This document shows positions 12,598 to 19,638 of a stretch of DNA of 19,638 nt, in pieces. The notes beneath the pieces are model-generated. The model worked only from the letters and a program-made list of their open reading frames with translations, did not search any database and was not told the origin of the DNA. Source of the DNA: Crocosphaera chwakensis CCY0110 (lineage in GTDB: Bacteria > Cyanobacteriota > Cyanobacteriia > Cyanobacteriales > Microcystaceae); the NCBI RefSeq assembly GCF_000169335.1, contig NZ_AAXW01000078.1, positions 1 to 19,638 on the forward strand. Direction: 5' to 3'. The translations under genes and the position numbers were made by a program. Position 1 is the stretch's first letter; each line of letters begins with the position of its first letter.

Positions 12598-14967
12598 TTA
12601 AATCAACCGTCTTAAGGTTTCAATCAGAATTTTTTGATCAAAATCTCCTTTGGTTAGATAAGCATTTGCGCCTGCTTGCGCCCCTCGACGTTTATCTTCT
12701 TCAGATGCAAGGGTAGTGACGAGAATAACGGGCAATTCGTTATACTCTCGATACTGGCGAATTTTCGCAGTGAGGTCTAATCCACTGAGATTGGGCATTT
12801 CCACATCAGAAACAACTGCATCAAATTTACCCGCTCTCAATTTGTTAAAGCCTTCTAACCCATCAACAGCAATGGTTAGGTCATATCCCGCCCCTTCTAA
12901 GAGGCGTTTCATCTGGGTACGAATGATAATAGAATCTTCCACCAGTAGAAGTTTGGGCTTCGCATTGACCTCTTCTGCTTGAGAAGAAACGATTTTACCG
13001 CTACCTTTTTGCAGAGATTTGAATAAGTCTTGGGGATTCAGTACCATGCAGACTTGTCCATCGCCGAGAATGGTTGCGCCCAAAATATTGCGAACGCGCT
13101 TGAGTAACTTGCTTTGGGGTTTTAAAACAATATCCTGTTGATCCAGTAGCGCATCCACTAAAATGCCAAGACGTTCATTGCCCATTTTCAAAAGAATACA
13201 GGGAATATTCTTGGTGGTCGTTTTAGCAGTATGGGCAGATTGGGGAACAGTTACAGGTAATTCAAGCAGATCGGCTAACCAAACCACTGAAACGGGTTGA
13301 CCGTCAACCGTAATGGTTTGACTGCCTTCAATAGAAAATATCTCTTGTCGAGATACCAGCATGGCAGTTTCTACAGACTCCACAGGAATCCCATAAGTAG
13401 ATTGCTGAACTTCGGTAATGAGGACGTGAGTGGTAGCTAGATTGGTACTTAATTGAATGCGAAATTCACATCCCATTCCAGGAGAAGATTCCACTTGGAT
13501 CGACCCTTTCAACCGTTCCACATTGGCGCGAACCACATCTAATCCCACCCCTCGACCAGAAATTTCACTCACTTCTGTACGGGTAGAGAAACCAGGGGCA
13601 AAGATCAAAGACTGAATTTGATGGGCAGTCATCTTCGCCAGTTCTTCTTCTTGACAGATTCCCCGTCGTAGGGCGGTACGTTTAATATTCTCCAGATTCA
13701 ATCCTCGACCATCATCTAACACCTCAATGCCAATGCTGCCACTGGTTTGATAGCCTCGGAGTCGAAGGGTTGCCGTAGGAGATTTACCTAATTTTTCCCG
13801 TTCTTGGGGGGTTTCAATGCCATGATCGATCGCATTACGAAGAATATGCAGCAGGGGATCTTTCATTTCTTCAAGAATGCGTTTATCGGCTTTGATGTCT
13901 CCCCCTTCAATGACTAGGTTAATTTGTTTGCCTTGCTGCTTGGCTAAGTCTCTAACCATGCGAGGAAACACATTAAACATGGTGGACAGGGGCAATAATC
14001 TTAGGGTTTGAATGCCTGATTGTAAGTCATTGGCTAGGGTATCTAACTGGGTTGTGTCTTCGTAAGCAGTGCGTTTTAAATGACTAATTAGGGTTCCCAG
14101 TTGTTCTAAGCGTTGTTTCGCCCGATAGTGTAATGCCTGGATCTGTTGCACATTACCGTTAAAGACCCCCTGTTCCATCTGCTTGTAAGCTGAATGGTGG
14201 GCAGAAGTATCTCGACTCCATTCTTCCCACAAGGTCATAATGGCTTCAATGTCCAGCATCCGTTGGCCAATTCGCAGCTTCGTGACATTGAGTTCCCCTG
14301 CTTGTCGCATTAAACCATCTAGTTGTTTCGATTCGATGCGAATGGTATCAATGTTGCTACTGTCGGTGGGTTGGTTCGTTGTGGTTAACTGTTCCGCAAC
14401 TGGATGATTAATAGTTGCGGTTTTCTGCGTAACCTCTGGCGTAAGGGGTTCATCTTCAAACAGGAGATCCTCATCAAACGCTGTCGCAATGGGATCAGCA
14501 TCGTCGGCAAACAGTAAATCTTCCTCACTAGGAACGGGAGAGGCTGATGAGTCAGAACCGTTACCGTTACTATTGCCGTTACCGTTGGTTTCAGCCCCCA
14601 TTAAATTAGCCAAAACCTGGAAAACCACTACCCCTGCGGATTCTCCTGTGACCGCTTCATGCACCAGTTTACGAACCGCATCAAGTCCCCCATACAGGCG
14701 ATCGCATAAATCAGGGGTAATGACGTTTTTGCCTTCTTTAACAGCCACTAAACAATCTTCCATTTGGTGGGTGAGGGTTTCTACATCCTCCACCCCCAAC
14801 ATCCGCGAGTCTCCTTTAAGGGTATGGGCTTCCCGTAAAAATTCTTCCAATCGAGATTGGTCGTTTGGCTGTTTTTCTAAAAAGATGAGGGCATCTTCGA
14901 GTTTTTGTAAACGTTCTGGGGTAACGGTTTTATAAATATCTCTGAGTTCGTCGTCTTCAATATACAT
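12598..14967 (-). CDS. cheA: Hybrid chemotaxis histidine kinase CheA with C-terminal receiver
   Basis: The 789-residue hybrid kinase begins with an HPt domain (about 1-110; His48 in REAHTLKGDSRMLG), then a long acidic, Asn/Gly-rich linker (about 125-205). The dimerisation helices start at TIRIESKQLDGLMRQAGEL (about 208-226). The ATPase domain shows LRNAIDHGIE (Asn378), LDDGRGL (418-423) and GFSTRTEVSEISGRGVGLDVV (459-479). A CheW-like domain (about 510-650) and a receiver (about 670-789; phosphoacceptor Asp721 in VVSDVEMPN) follow. Phosphate would pass from His48 to the attached receiver and to the separate regulators and CheB. The architecture matches PilL/HmpE/WspE-type kinases. A separate P2 domain is not evident. 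The start codon is preceded by repeated ACTCCT instead of a ribosome site. Confidence 0.97.
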   Translation of the reverse strand: MYIEDDELRDIYKTVTPERLQKLEDALIFLEKQPNDQSRLEEFLREAHTLKGDSRMLGVEDVETLTHQMEDCLVAVKEGKNVITPDLCDRLYGGLDAVRKLVHEAVTGESAGVVVFQVLANLMGAETNGNGNSNGNGSDSSASPVPSEEDLLFADDADPIATAFDEDLLFEDEPLTPEVTQKTATINHPVAEQLTTTNQPTDSSNIDTIRIESKQLDGLMRQAGELNVTKLRIGQRMLDIEAIMTLWEEWSRDTSAHHSAYKQMEQGVFNGNVQQIQALHYRAKQRLEQLGTLISHLKRTAYEDTTQLDTLANDLQSGIQTLRLLPLSTMFNVFPRMVRDLAKQQGKQINLVIEGGDIKADKRILEEMKDPLLHILRNAIDHGIETPQEREKLGKSPTATLRLRGYQTSGSIGIEVLDDGRGLNLENIKRTALRRGICQEEELAKMTAHQIQSLIFAPGFSTRTEVSEISGRGVGLDVVRANVERLKGSIQVESSPGMGCEFRIQLSTNLATTHVLITEVQQSTYGIPVESVETAMLVSRQEIFSIEGSQTITVDGQPVSVVWLADLLELPVTVPQSAHTAKTTTKNIPCILLKMGNERLGILVDALLDQQDIVLKPQSKLLKRVRNILGATILGDGQVCMVLNPQDLFKSLQKGSGKIVSSQAEEVNAKPKLLLVEDSIIIRTQMKRLLEGAGYDLTIAVDGLEGFNKLRAGKFDAVVSDVEMPNLSGLDLTAKIRQYREYNELPVILVTTLASEEDKRRGAQAGANAYLTKGDFDQKILIETLRRLI

Positions 14968-15142
14968 AGGAGTTTTAGGAGTTTAGGAGTTTCAGGAGTT
15001 TCAGGAGTGCAGGAGTTTTAGGAGTTTAGGAGGGCGGGCAAAGCCCATACTATGCAACAGAATGGTTAAAAAGCTTAGAAACTTCAAAGTCAAGTATTCT
15101 GAACTCCTACACTCCTCGACTTCTACACTTCTGTACTCCCCC
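14968..15142. repeat. Octamer-repeat inverted structure between the receptor gene and cheA
   Basis: On the plus strand 14968-15034 holds eight AGGAG-centred units of 8-9 bases (AGGAGTTT, AGGAGTTTC and variants). The other side, 15099-15142, holds five complementary units (ACTCCTAC, ACTCCTCG, ACTTCTAC, ACTTCTGT, ACTCCC). In the minus-strand mRNA, GGAGUGUAGGAGUU (15115-15102) can pair with AACUCCUGCACUCC (15017-15004) over 14 bp with one wobble, and neighbouring units can add to the stem. About 65 bases, including a small GGGC-AAA-GCCC hairpin, lie between the arms. The downstream arm ends exactly at the cheA ATG. Confidence 0.8.
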
Positions 15143-15149
15143 AGTTCCG

Positions 15150-16505
15150 TTAAACGGCAGCTTGTAAGTCTTTGGCTGCGTCGTCGAGTTGGCGAGTTGA
15201 GGTTTTAACTTGGCTGATACCGGCAGAGGTTTCTTGCGCCCCTAAGTTAATAGCGTTCATGGCAGAAAGTACCTGCTGAACGGCGACGGCTTGTTGTTTA
15301 GCGGATAGAGAAATTTGTTGGCTGTTGAGGAAGACGTTATTAACTGCATCAGCAACTCCTGCAAAGGTTCCCACAGTGCCTTCGGTGAGTTTGATGCCTT
15401 CGTCGGTTTTCTTGGTTCCTTCATCCGTTACCATGACGGTACTGTTCATGGCTGCTTGGATATCTGTTACCAAATTGTTGATTTTATCAGCAGAATTCTT
15501 GCTTTCATCGGCTAATTTACGAATTTCACCAGCAACTACTGCAAATCCTTTCCCTTGTTCTCCTGCACGGGCTGCTTCTACCGCAGCATTTAGGGCTAAC
15601 ATATTGGTTTGGTTCGCTAAATCTCCAACTAATTCGGATACCCCTGCAATTTGTCCGGTTTGTTCACTGAGACGCATGATTTGTTCGGCGATCGCCCGTA
15701 CTTGTTCTTTGAGCAGATTCATGCTGGCTTGGGTTTGTTGTACGGCTTGGGTTCCTTCTTCGACTAAATTCAGAGCTTTTTGCGCCCCTGATGCTGAGGC
15801 TTCGGCTTGTTCGGCAGCTTGTCGGGAGGCTGCTCCTAATTCATCCATCGTGGTGGTGGTTTCGTTGACGGAACTGGCTTGCTGAACCATTGTCCGTTCT
15901 TGTTGTTCGACTGTAGAAGCGATTTCTGTGGAAGAGGAGGCAATATTTCCTGTAAATTTCGCCATCGATGAGGTTATATTGCGGACGACAATAATAATGG
16001 CTGCGGTGACAATTATTTCAATAACCAAGAGAATATATTCCAATGCCTTGACCATTTTTTCGTCTTTTTCAACAATATGTTCGGCTGATTCAACCGCAGC
16101 ATTAGTCGTCTCAAATAATTCCTCACTTGCTGCTAATAATTCACTTCTGTATTGAGGATTTTCTCTTGTTCTCTGGATCAAATCTTTAATATTAGACCAA
16201 GCTTGTTCAACAGATTGCATCTTGGCTAAAAAGTCAGGATCTTTGGGTTTAGCTAAATCTAACTCTTCGCTTCCATTCATTAATCCATTAATTAACGTAT
16301 CAAGTTTTTGGATTAATTGATCGTCTTGTTGTCCTGCTACTTCTAATTTAACTGATCGCTGAGTTCCTCCTCTGACAACACCTGCATCATTAACTCTACT
16401 AATTTCCCCTTGTGTCCGATTAGTAACTAAAATAGTGCCAATCGTGCCAACTAAAGCCAAGATAACGCCAGCTGCACATAAACGTAATTGAGTTGAAATT
16501 TTCAT
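15150..16505 (-). CDS. Methyl-accepting chemotaxis protein, PilJ-like sensor part, no clear HAMP
   Basis: The 451-residue receptor has an N-terminal membrane span (about 9-28), an extracytoplasmic helical region of about 125 residues, a second span (about 156-175) and a cytoplasmic signalling coiled coil to the end. The outer region contains INDAG-like RVNDAGVVRGGTQRSVKLE (37-55), resembling the PilJ-type sensory box. The signalling tip is recognisable as ALNAAVEAARAGEQGKGF (304-321) with GEIRKLADES. After the second span the sequence enters coiled coil quickly, leaving no room for a normal 50-residue HAMP domain. There is no NWETF-like docking peptide; the protein ends DLQAAV. Ala/Glu/Gln-rich heptads provide candidate methylation sites for CheR and CheB. 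AGGA precedes the ATG by nine bases. Confidence 0.95.
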   Translation of the reverse strand: MKISTQLRLCAAGVILALVGTIGTILVTNRTQGEISRVNDAGVVRGGTQRSVKLEVAGQQDDQLIQKLDTLINGLMNGSEELDLAKPKDPDFLAKMQSVEQAWSNIKDLIQRTRENPQYRSELLAASEELFETTNAAVESAEHIVEKDEKMVKALEYILLVIEIIVTAAIIIVVRNITSSMAKFTGNIASSSTEIASTVEQQERTMVQQASSVNETTTTMDELGAASRQAAEQAEASASGAQKALNLVEEGTQAVQQTQASMNLLKEQVRAIAEQIMRLSEQTGQIAGVSELVGDLANQTNMLALNAAVEAARAGEQGKGFAVVAGEIRKLADESKNSADKINNLVTDIQAAMNSTVMVTDEGTKKTDEGIKLTEGTVGTFAGVADAVNNVFLNSQQISLSAKQQAVAVQQVLSAMNAINLGAQETSAGISQVKTSTRQLDDAAKDLQAAV

Positions 16506-16555
16506 TGCTTTATTTCCTAGTTGAATAGTGTTGAATAAAAAATAGTGATTGTTTG

Positions 16556-16570
16556 AGACTTCGGAAGTCT
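16556..16570. repeat. Intercistronic hairpin between cheW and the receptor gene
   Basis: AGACTTC, G, GAAGTCT is a near-perfect palindrome that can form a 6-bp stem with a 3-base loop in the 88-base spacer. It has no T-run and is unlikely to terminate transcription. Confidence 0.45.
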
Positions 16571-16593
16571 AGTGGTTAGAATTTGCTATAAAA

Positions 16594-17664
16594 TTAAGCA
16601 GCATCGTTCACTTCTAAGTTTCCCTGATTAATAATTTTCGATAAGTCGAGAATGCTTAATAGTTTGTCAGCATAGGGAGCGGTTCCTCGTAAATATTCAT
16701 GATTGCCAGATTCAACTGCAATGGGAACGGGATTAATGTTTTTTTGAGACAAATACATGACATCAAAAACTTCATCAACGGGTAATCCTGCGACTAAATC
16801 ATCCACCTCAATAACAACAGCTTTGCCATTATTTTTAGCAGAGGTTATCGGTAAATTTAGGCAACTTCTTAAATCTACCAAGGTAACAATTTCTCCCCGC
16901 AAATTTATATTGCCCAAAATATGCTGAGGACAACAGGGAATGGGAGTAAAATTACAAATGTTAATAAACTCTCGAACTGTCTCTAACCCTAAGCCAAAGT
17001 ATTCATTATTGAGGCTAACCACTGCTAAGGGAATTTGTTCTGTGGTTTCTTGACTGGTTTCTAAAGTGGCTTGTCGTAAATTATCAGCCCTCCGTCGAAA
17101 AATAGACTTTTCTTTTTCCGTTGCATCAGGACAACAGACTTCATAAAAGCTGCTAATAATTGAGAGATTTTCTTCTTTTTCGGGATTTTCTTCTAATTCA
17201 GAGTCTGCCTCTTCTACTAATGCTTTAACTTCATCAGGTTGTCGAACTAATGCTTCCGGATTGAGCAAAATAATGGCACTATCATCAATTGTGGCAATCC
17301 CTGAAATAAAGGCAGGATTAATGTTATTGGTGCGTCCATAATCAATTTCTTGTTCGATAATTTCTGGTTCAATTTCTATAACTTCATGAACCGTGTTAAC
17401 AATTACTCCAATTTGCAAATTGTCCCAATTTAAAACAATAATACTATCAGTTAATTGGCATCTTGTGATAGAATTACTTAGCCTCAAATCTAGGTGCATG
17501 ACAGGTAGCAGTTTTTCTCTTAAATTGAGAATACCAACAATATCAGTGGGTGCTTCAGCAATAGGAATTAGTTCAGGTAACTGAAAAATTTCTTTAACTA
17601 AATTTGCTTCAATTCCATATTGAATATCATGGAGATTAAAAATTAAATAGGGTTTGGTTTTCAT
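16594..17664 (-). CDS. Double-domain CheW coupling protein
   Basis: The 356-residue protein contains two CheW folds joined by an acidic linker. The first (about 1-145) shows YLIFNLHDIQYGIEANLVKEI, then GILNLREKLLPVMHLDLRL and GVIVNTVHEVIEI. The second (about 210-345) shows LAVVSLNNEYFGLGLETVREF, then GNINLRGEIVTLVDLRSCL and AGLPVDEVFDVM. The hallmark NLRG(K/E) turn is NLREK in the first copy and NLRGE in the second. The linker (about 150-200) carries CCPDATEKEKSIFRRRADNL. CheW links receptors to CheA in the membrane-attached array. Two domains in one chain could bridge two receptors or rings (inference). It lies between the PATAN regulator gene and the receptor gene on the same strand, 88 bases before the latter. 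Confidence 0.93.
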   Translation of the reverse strand: MKTKPYLIFNLHDIQYGIEANLVKEIFQLPELIPIAEAPTDIVGILNLREKLLPVMHLDLRLSNSITRCQLTDSIIVLNWDNLQIGVIVNTVHEVIEIEPEIIEQEIDYGRTNNINPAFISGIATIDDSAIILLNPEALVRQPDEVKALVEEADSELEENPEKEENLSIISSFYEVCCPDATEKEKSIFRRRADNLRQATLETSQETTEQIPLAVVSLNNEYFGLGLETVREFINICNFTPIPCCPQHILGNINLRGEIVTLVDLRSCLNLPITSAKNNGKAVVIEVDDLVAGLPVDEVFDVMYLSQKNINPVPIAVESGNHEYLRGTAPYADKLLSILDLSKIINQGNLEVNDAA

Positions 17665-17690
17665 AATGATTTCTAAGGTGAAAAATAAGC

Positions 17691-17766
17691 GGGTGAGGAG
17701 TTCATGAGAGTTCAGGATTAAGTATTATAGACTTCTGAACTTCTACACTCATACACTCTTCCAGTG
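17691..17766. repeat. Second copy of the che-operon inverted repeat
   Basis: AGTTCAG (17709-17715) and CTGAACT (17735-17741) form a 7-bp stem around a 19-base loop containing AAGTATT. Outer segments ATGAG and CTCAT also match. CTGAACTTCTACACTCAT here differs in two of 18 positions from CTGAACTCCTACACTCCT at 15099-15116, and both are preceded by AAGTATT. It sits within the 291-base spacer between the PATAN regulator and cheW. The rest of that spacer shows no convincing gene. Confidence 0.7.
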
Positions 17767-17955
17767 AGTATTGAACTCTTTTTAAAATTGATTTTGAGTA
17801 AATAATCAGTAATCGACTGACCTCCTCAAGTTTGGACATCAATACTGCACTGTTTACGTAATTATGATCTTTGGCAAGACAAGAATTAAGTAATAACGAC
17901 ATTCTTCAAGAGAACCTTAAGTAATAGTAAAAAACCTTACTTCCTGCCTCCTAAA

Positions 17956-19080
17956 TTAAGGATTCCCAGAATTAACAAATTCACTCACAACGCTTAACAA
18001 TTTTTCAGAATCAAAGGGTTTGGTTAAATAGCGATTTGTTCCTGCAATTTGACCTTTCATTTTATTAACAAAGCCATCTCTCGCTGTTACCATAATGATA
18101 GGAAGCTCATGGAATTTAGGAATGCTTCTGAGGGTTCTGCACATATCTAACCCATCAATATCAGGCATGGTGAGATCAAGCAATAGCAAAGAAACCTCAT
18201 TTTGATTAAGTAAATTAAGCGCATCCACTGCATTACTCGCTAACAAAAGATTATAGCGATCGCTTAAAATCCGTTTCATCGTTGCTTGGACAACGGGACT
18301 ATCATCAACGGATAAAACAGTCGGACGGTTGTGATATTCAACAACTGTTTGAGTATCAAACGTTATCAAACCCATTTGCACCCAATTAAAGTAGGAACGT
18401 GCGACAGTTAGGGGATCTTTTTCTAATTGTTGAGCAATCTCTGTAATGCTGCGTTTTCCATCTACCCATTTTTCTAGGTGCTGACGTACGGCTGATTCTT
18501 TAATTTGAGGGAGAGCTTGGGTCACAATACAAGGGATGCTATCTGCTGAAGGAATGGTAGGGGTTAAAGCATCCCATTTTTCTTGACGTTGGTGAAGGTT
18601 CTCTATTAAGTTAGACCAATTTAAGCCATGACAATCTTTGCCAAAGCAAAGGTCACATTCAGCCGTGTCACTGCATTCTAATGTTCCAGAATGGGGCAAC
18701 ATATATTCCAGTGCAGATAAAGTTTGTTTCCGAACGTAGGTTTCAACTTGCTCCCAAGTTATTACTCGGATACGAACCAGGTTGTGTAAGACTTCTCTAA
18801 TAGAACTTGGATTTGTGGATTTTTCTGTGGCGAATTTAATAGCAACAGGACTAATATCAGGATTAATACTCTGTAGTACCATTTTTACAAAATCGTCTCT
18901 TGGAGGAATCTTGCTACCTCCATAAACAATTTCTCCATTATTGAATACTAAGGTATAATCTTTTTCTCTTGACCCGTTTTTATTCTTTGGTGCTATCTTT
19001 ACTCGACCGCTTGCTTTCTTTTGGGTGAAATCTTCGAGTAAAGTAGCAAGTTCTTGTGCTTGAAATTGGCGTTTTAGCAT
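17956..19080 (-). CDS. PatA-like response regulator (PATAN/DUF4388 plus receiver) with a cysteine cluster
   Basis: The 374-residue protein has an N-terminal PATAN-type domain (about 1-245; FQAQELATLLEDFTQKKASG at the start, WVDGKRSITEIAQQL and SYFNWVQMGLI near its end) and a C-terminal receiver (about 253-370). The receiver has VDDSP (Asp259-Asp260), phosphoacceptor Asp302 (LLLDLTMPDIDG) and Lys354 (YLTKPF). PATAN regulators (PatA, PixG, PilG) are outputs of cyanobacterial Pil/Pix/Hmp systems acting on type IV pili or development. An unusual feature is Cys136-x5-Cys142-x2-Cys145-x4-Cys150-His151, which could bind metal or an iron-sulfur centre. AAGG lies seven bases before the ATG. It is the first gene of the chemosensory cluster. 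Confidence 0.93.
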   Translation of the reverse strand: MLKRQFQAQELATLLEDFTQKKASGRVKIAPKNKNGSREKDYTLVFNNGEIVYGGSKIPPRDDFVKMVLQSINPDISPVAIKFATEKSTNPSSIREVLHNLVRIRVITWEQVETYVRKQTLSALEYMLPHSGTLECSDTAECDLCFGKDCHGLNWSNLIENLHQRQEKWDALTPTIPSADSIPCIVTQALPQIKESAVRQHLEKWVDGKRSITEIAQQLEKDPLTVARSYFNWVQMGLITFDTQTVVEYHNRPTVLSVDDSPVVQATMKRILSDRYNLLLASNAVDALNLLNQNEVSLLLLDLTMPDIDGLDMCRTLRSIPKFHELPIIMVTARDGFVNKMKGQIAGTNRYLTKPFDSEKLLSVVSEFVNSGNP

Positions 19081-19161
19081 AAAAAAACCTTAATTAAAAT
19101 TATGGCTAGTATTAGTATGCTCTTGTCTACACCAAAACATTTCAGCGTTGTTACGGATCTT

Positions 19162-19176
19162 GGAATTATATATTCC
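19162..19176 (-). promoter_or_regulatory. Possible -10 region of the chemosensory operon
   Basis: The minus strand carries a perfect TATAAT at 19170-19165 inside GGAAT-ATATA-ATTCC, a 5-bp inverted repeat. This leaves a leader of about 80 bases before the PATAN regulator ATG. No convincing -35 box lies at 16-18 bases, so this is tentative. Confidence 0.35.
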
Positions 19177-19259
19177 TTGGAGCTTATATAAAAGTACAAA
19201 AGATTAAGATACTAACTGTTACAATAAAAGCATTTCTAGGTTGTTTCATTCCTTTTCCT

Positions 19260-19638
19260 TTATACAGTTGTAAAAGTTTGTAAAGTAAACTGCTTAAATT
19301 GGGAAGCGTTAAAGGAACGGATGCCTCGATAGAGTAAACTAGGCATCGGCAACCAATCTACGGTTAAGTCAAAAGAATCAAAGGTTAGTTCTTGAGGACA
19401 AGCTAAAGAAAGATTACCCTGAAAAGATAAAATTAAATTATCAGATAAAGGATGCCAAACCTGATATTTTTCTTCTGATATAGCTAAATCAGTCGTGATA
19501 GACTGACTTTTTCCTTCTAATTTTGAAGGCATCTCGAAGGTTAGGGACTCCTGAAATTCATCCTTATTTTCCACAATAGCGATAATTTGTCTCAATACTC
19601 TATTTTCATAGATAGCCACCAAACTTGCTCGTTTATTT
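19260..19638 (-). CDS. Unrecognised protein, C-terminal part only (5' end outside window)
   Basis: The reading frame stays open to the right edge: upstream of the TTG at 19620-19622 it continues as NKRAS without a stop, so the true start lies beyond the window and the TTG is unlikely to be it. About 125 residues are visible, ending FKQFTLQTFTTV. They contain alternating hydrophobic and polar stretches (LILSFQGNLSLACPQELTFDSFDLTVDWLPMPSLLYRGIRSF) suggesting a beta-rich soluble domain, with no membrane span and no motif I recognise. The gene is on the same strand as the chemosensory cluster, 179 bases upstream of the PATAN regulator. It could precede it in an operon, although a TATAAT box lies in the gap. 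Confidence 0.6.
   Translation of the reverse strand, partial: NKRASLVAIYENRVLRQIIAIVENKDEFQESLTFEMPSKLEGKSQSITTDLAISEEKYQVWHPLSDNLILSFQGNLSLACPQELTFDSFDLTVDWLPMPSLLYRGIRSFNASQFKQFTLQTFTTV

Noticed and set aside
14489..14935. 148-codon open frame on the plus strand
   Set aside because: It is antisense to the CheA HPt domain and linker, which are clearly coding on the minus strand; the translation is low-complexity Ser/Pro/Leu.
14968..15142. CRISPR array
   Set aside because: Units are only 8-9 bases, degenerate and contiguous without spacers, and the two arms are complementary; it is a short tandem and inverted repeat.
15325..15885. 186-codon open frame on the plus strand
   Set aside because: It lies wholly inside the receptor signalling domain on the other strand; its Ala/Ser/Pro-rich composition is the antisense of heptad-repeat coding sequence, with no domain and no ribosome site.
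17702..17902. 66-codon open frame on the minus strand between the PATAN regulator and cheW
   Set aside because: A CheY-like gene often sits here in related operons, but the translation shows no receiver motif and its 3' part is the repeated inverted element.
1..19638. tRNA, rRNA or riboswitch
   Set aside because: No cloverleaf-like conserved arms, ribosomal RNA segments or known riboswitch cores were recognised by eye on either strand.

Overview
The window reads as chromosomal DNA of a low-GC unicellular cyanobacterium of the Crocosphaera/Cyanothece/Gloeothece kind. The genus is inference. The support is eleven perfect HIP1 octamers (GCGATCGC), a groESL operon with CIRCE plus a cyanobacterial K-box-like motif, an Rcp1-type response regulator, a PATAN (PatA-like) response regulator, and short degenerate intergenic repeats typical of these genomes.

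Layout. (1) 1-4110, signalling: a membrane PAS sensor on the minus strand, apparently broken by a frameshift next to the window edge; then on the plus strand an Rcp1-like single-domain receiver and a REC-PAS-GGDEF-EAL cyclic-di-GMP enzyme with all motifs intact. (2) 4112-4800: a small membrane protein of unknown function and a 63-residue CPXCG zinc-ribbon-like protein. (3) 4790-6504: the decayed C-terminus of a second EAL gene, followed by a complete IS66-family element. Its ends are exact: 14-bp perfect inverted repeats and an 8-bp target duplication GCTGCTTG. (4) 6599-8801: groES-groEL on the minus strand, with CIRCE and K-box upstream and a hairpin terminator downstream. (5) 8908-19080: a chemosensory cluster on the minus strand, in transcription order PATAN-REC regulator, tandem CheW, methyl-accepting protein, CheA-REC hybrid kinase, CheB-like stand-alone receiver, CheB methylesterase, CheR-TPR methyltransferase. 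A plus-strand AbrB/MazE-type antitoxin with a decapitated Doc toxin sits between the stand-alone receiver and cheB. (6) 19260-19638: the 3' part of an unrecognised gene that enters from the right.

How it fits together. The receptor (PilJ-like sensory part, two membrane spans, no obvious HAMP) would couple through the double CheW to CheA. CheA can pass phosphate to its own receiver, the stand-alone receiver, the PATAN regulator and CheB. CheR-TPR and CheB would set receptor methylation. The core resembles pil/pix/hmp-type phototaxis and type IV pilus systems, but CheR-TPR, CheB and a CheA-REC hybrid also recall Wsp-type surface-sensing systems that end in cyclic-di-GMP. The GGDEF-EAL protein nearby could be an output, but nothing in the sequence proves a link.

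Most unusual items: a long complementary octamer-repeat structure lying directly on the cheA start, with a related copy upstream of cheW; a four-cysteine cluster inside the PATAN regulator; a receiver-only paralogue of CheB; and the antitoxin with a Doc remnant left in the same reading frame.
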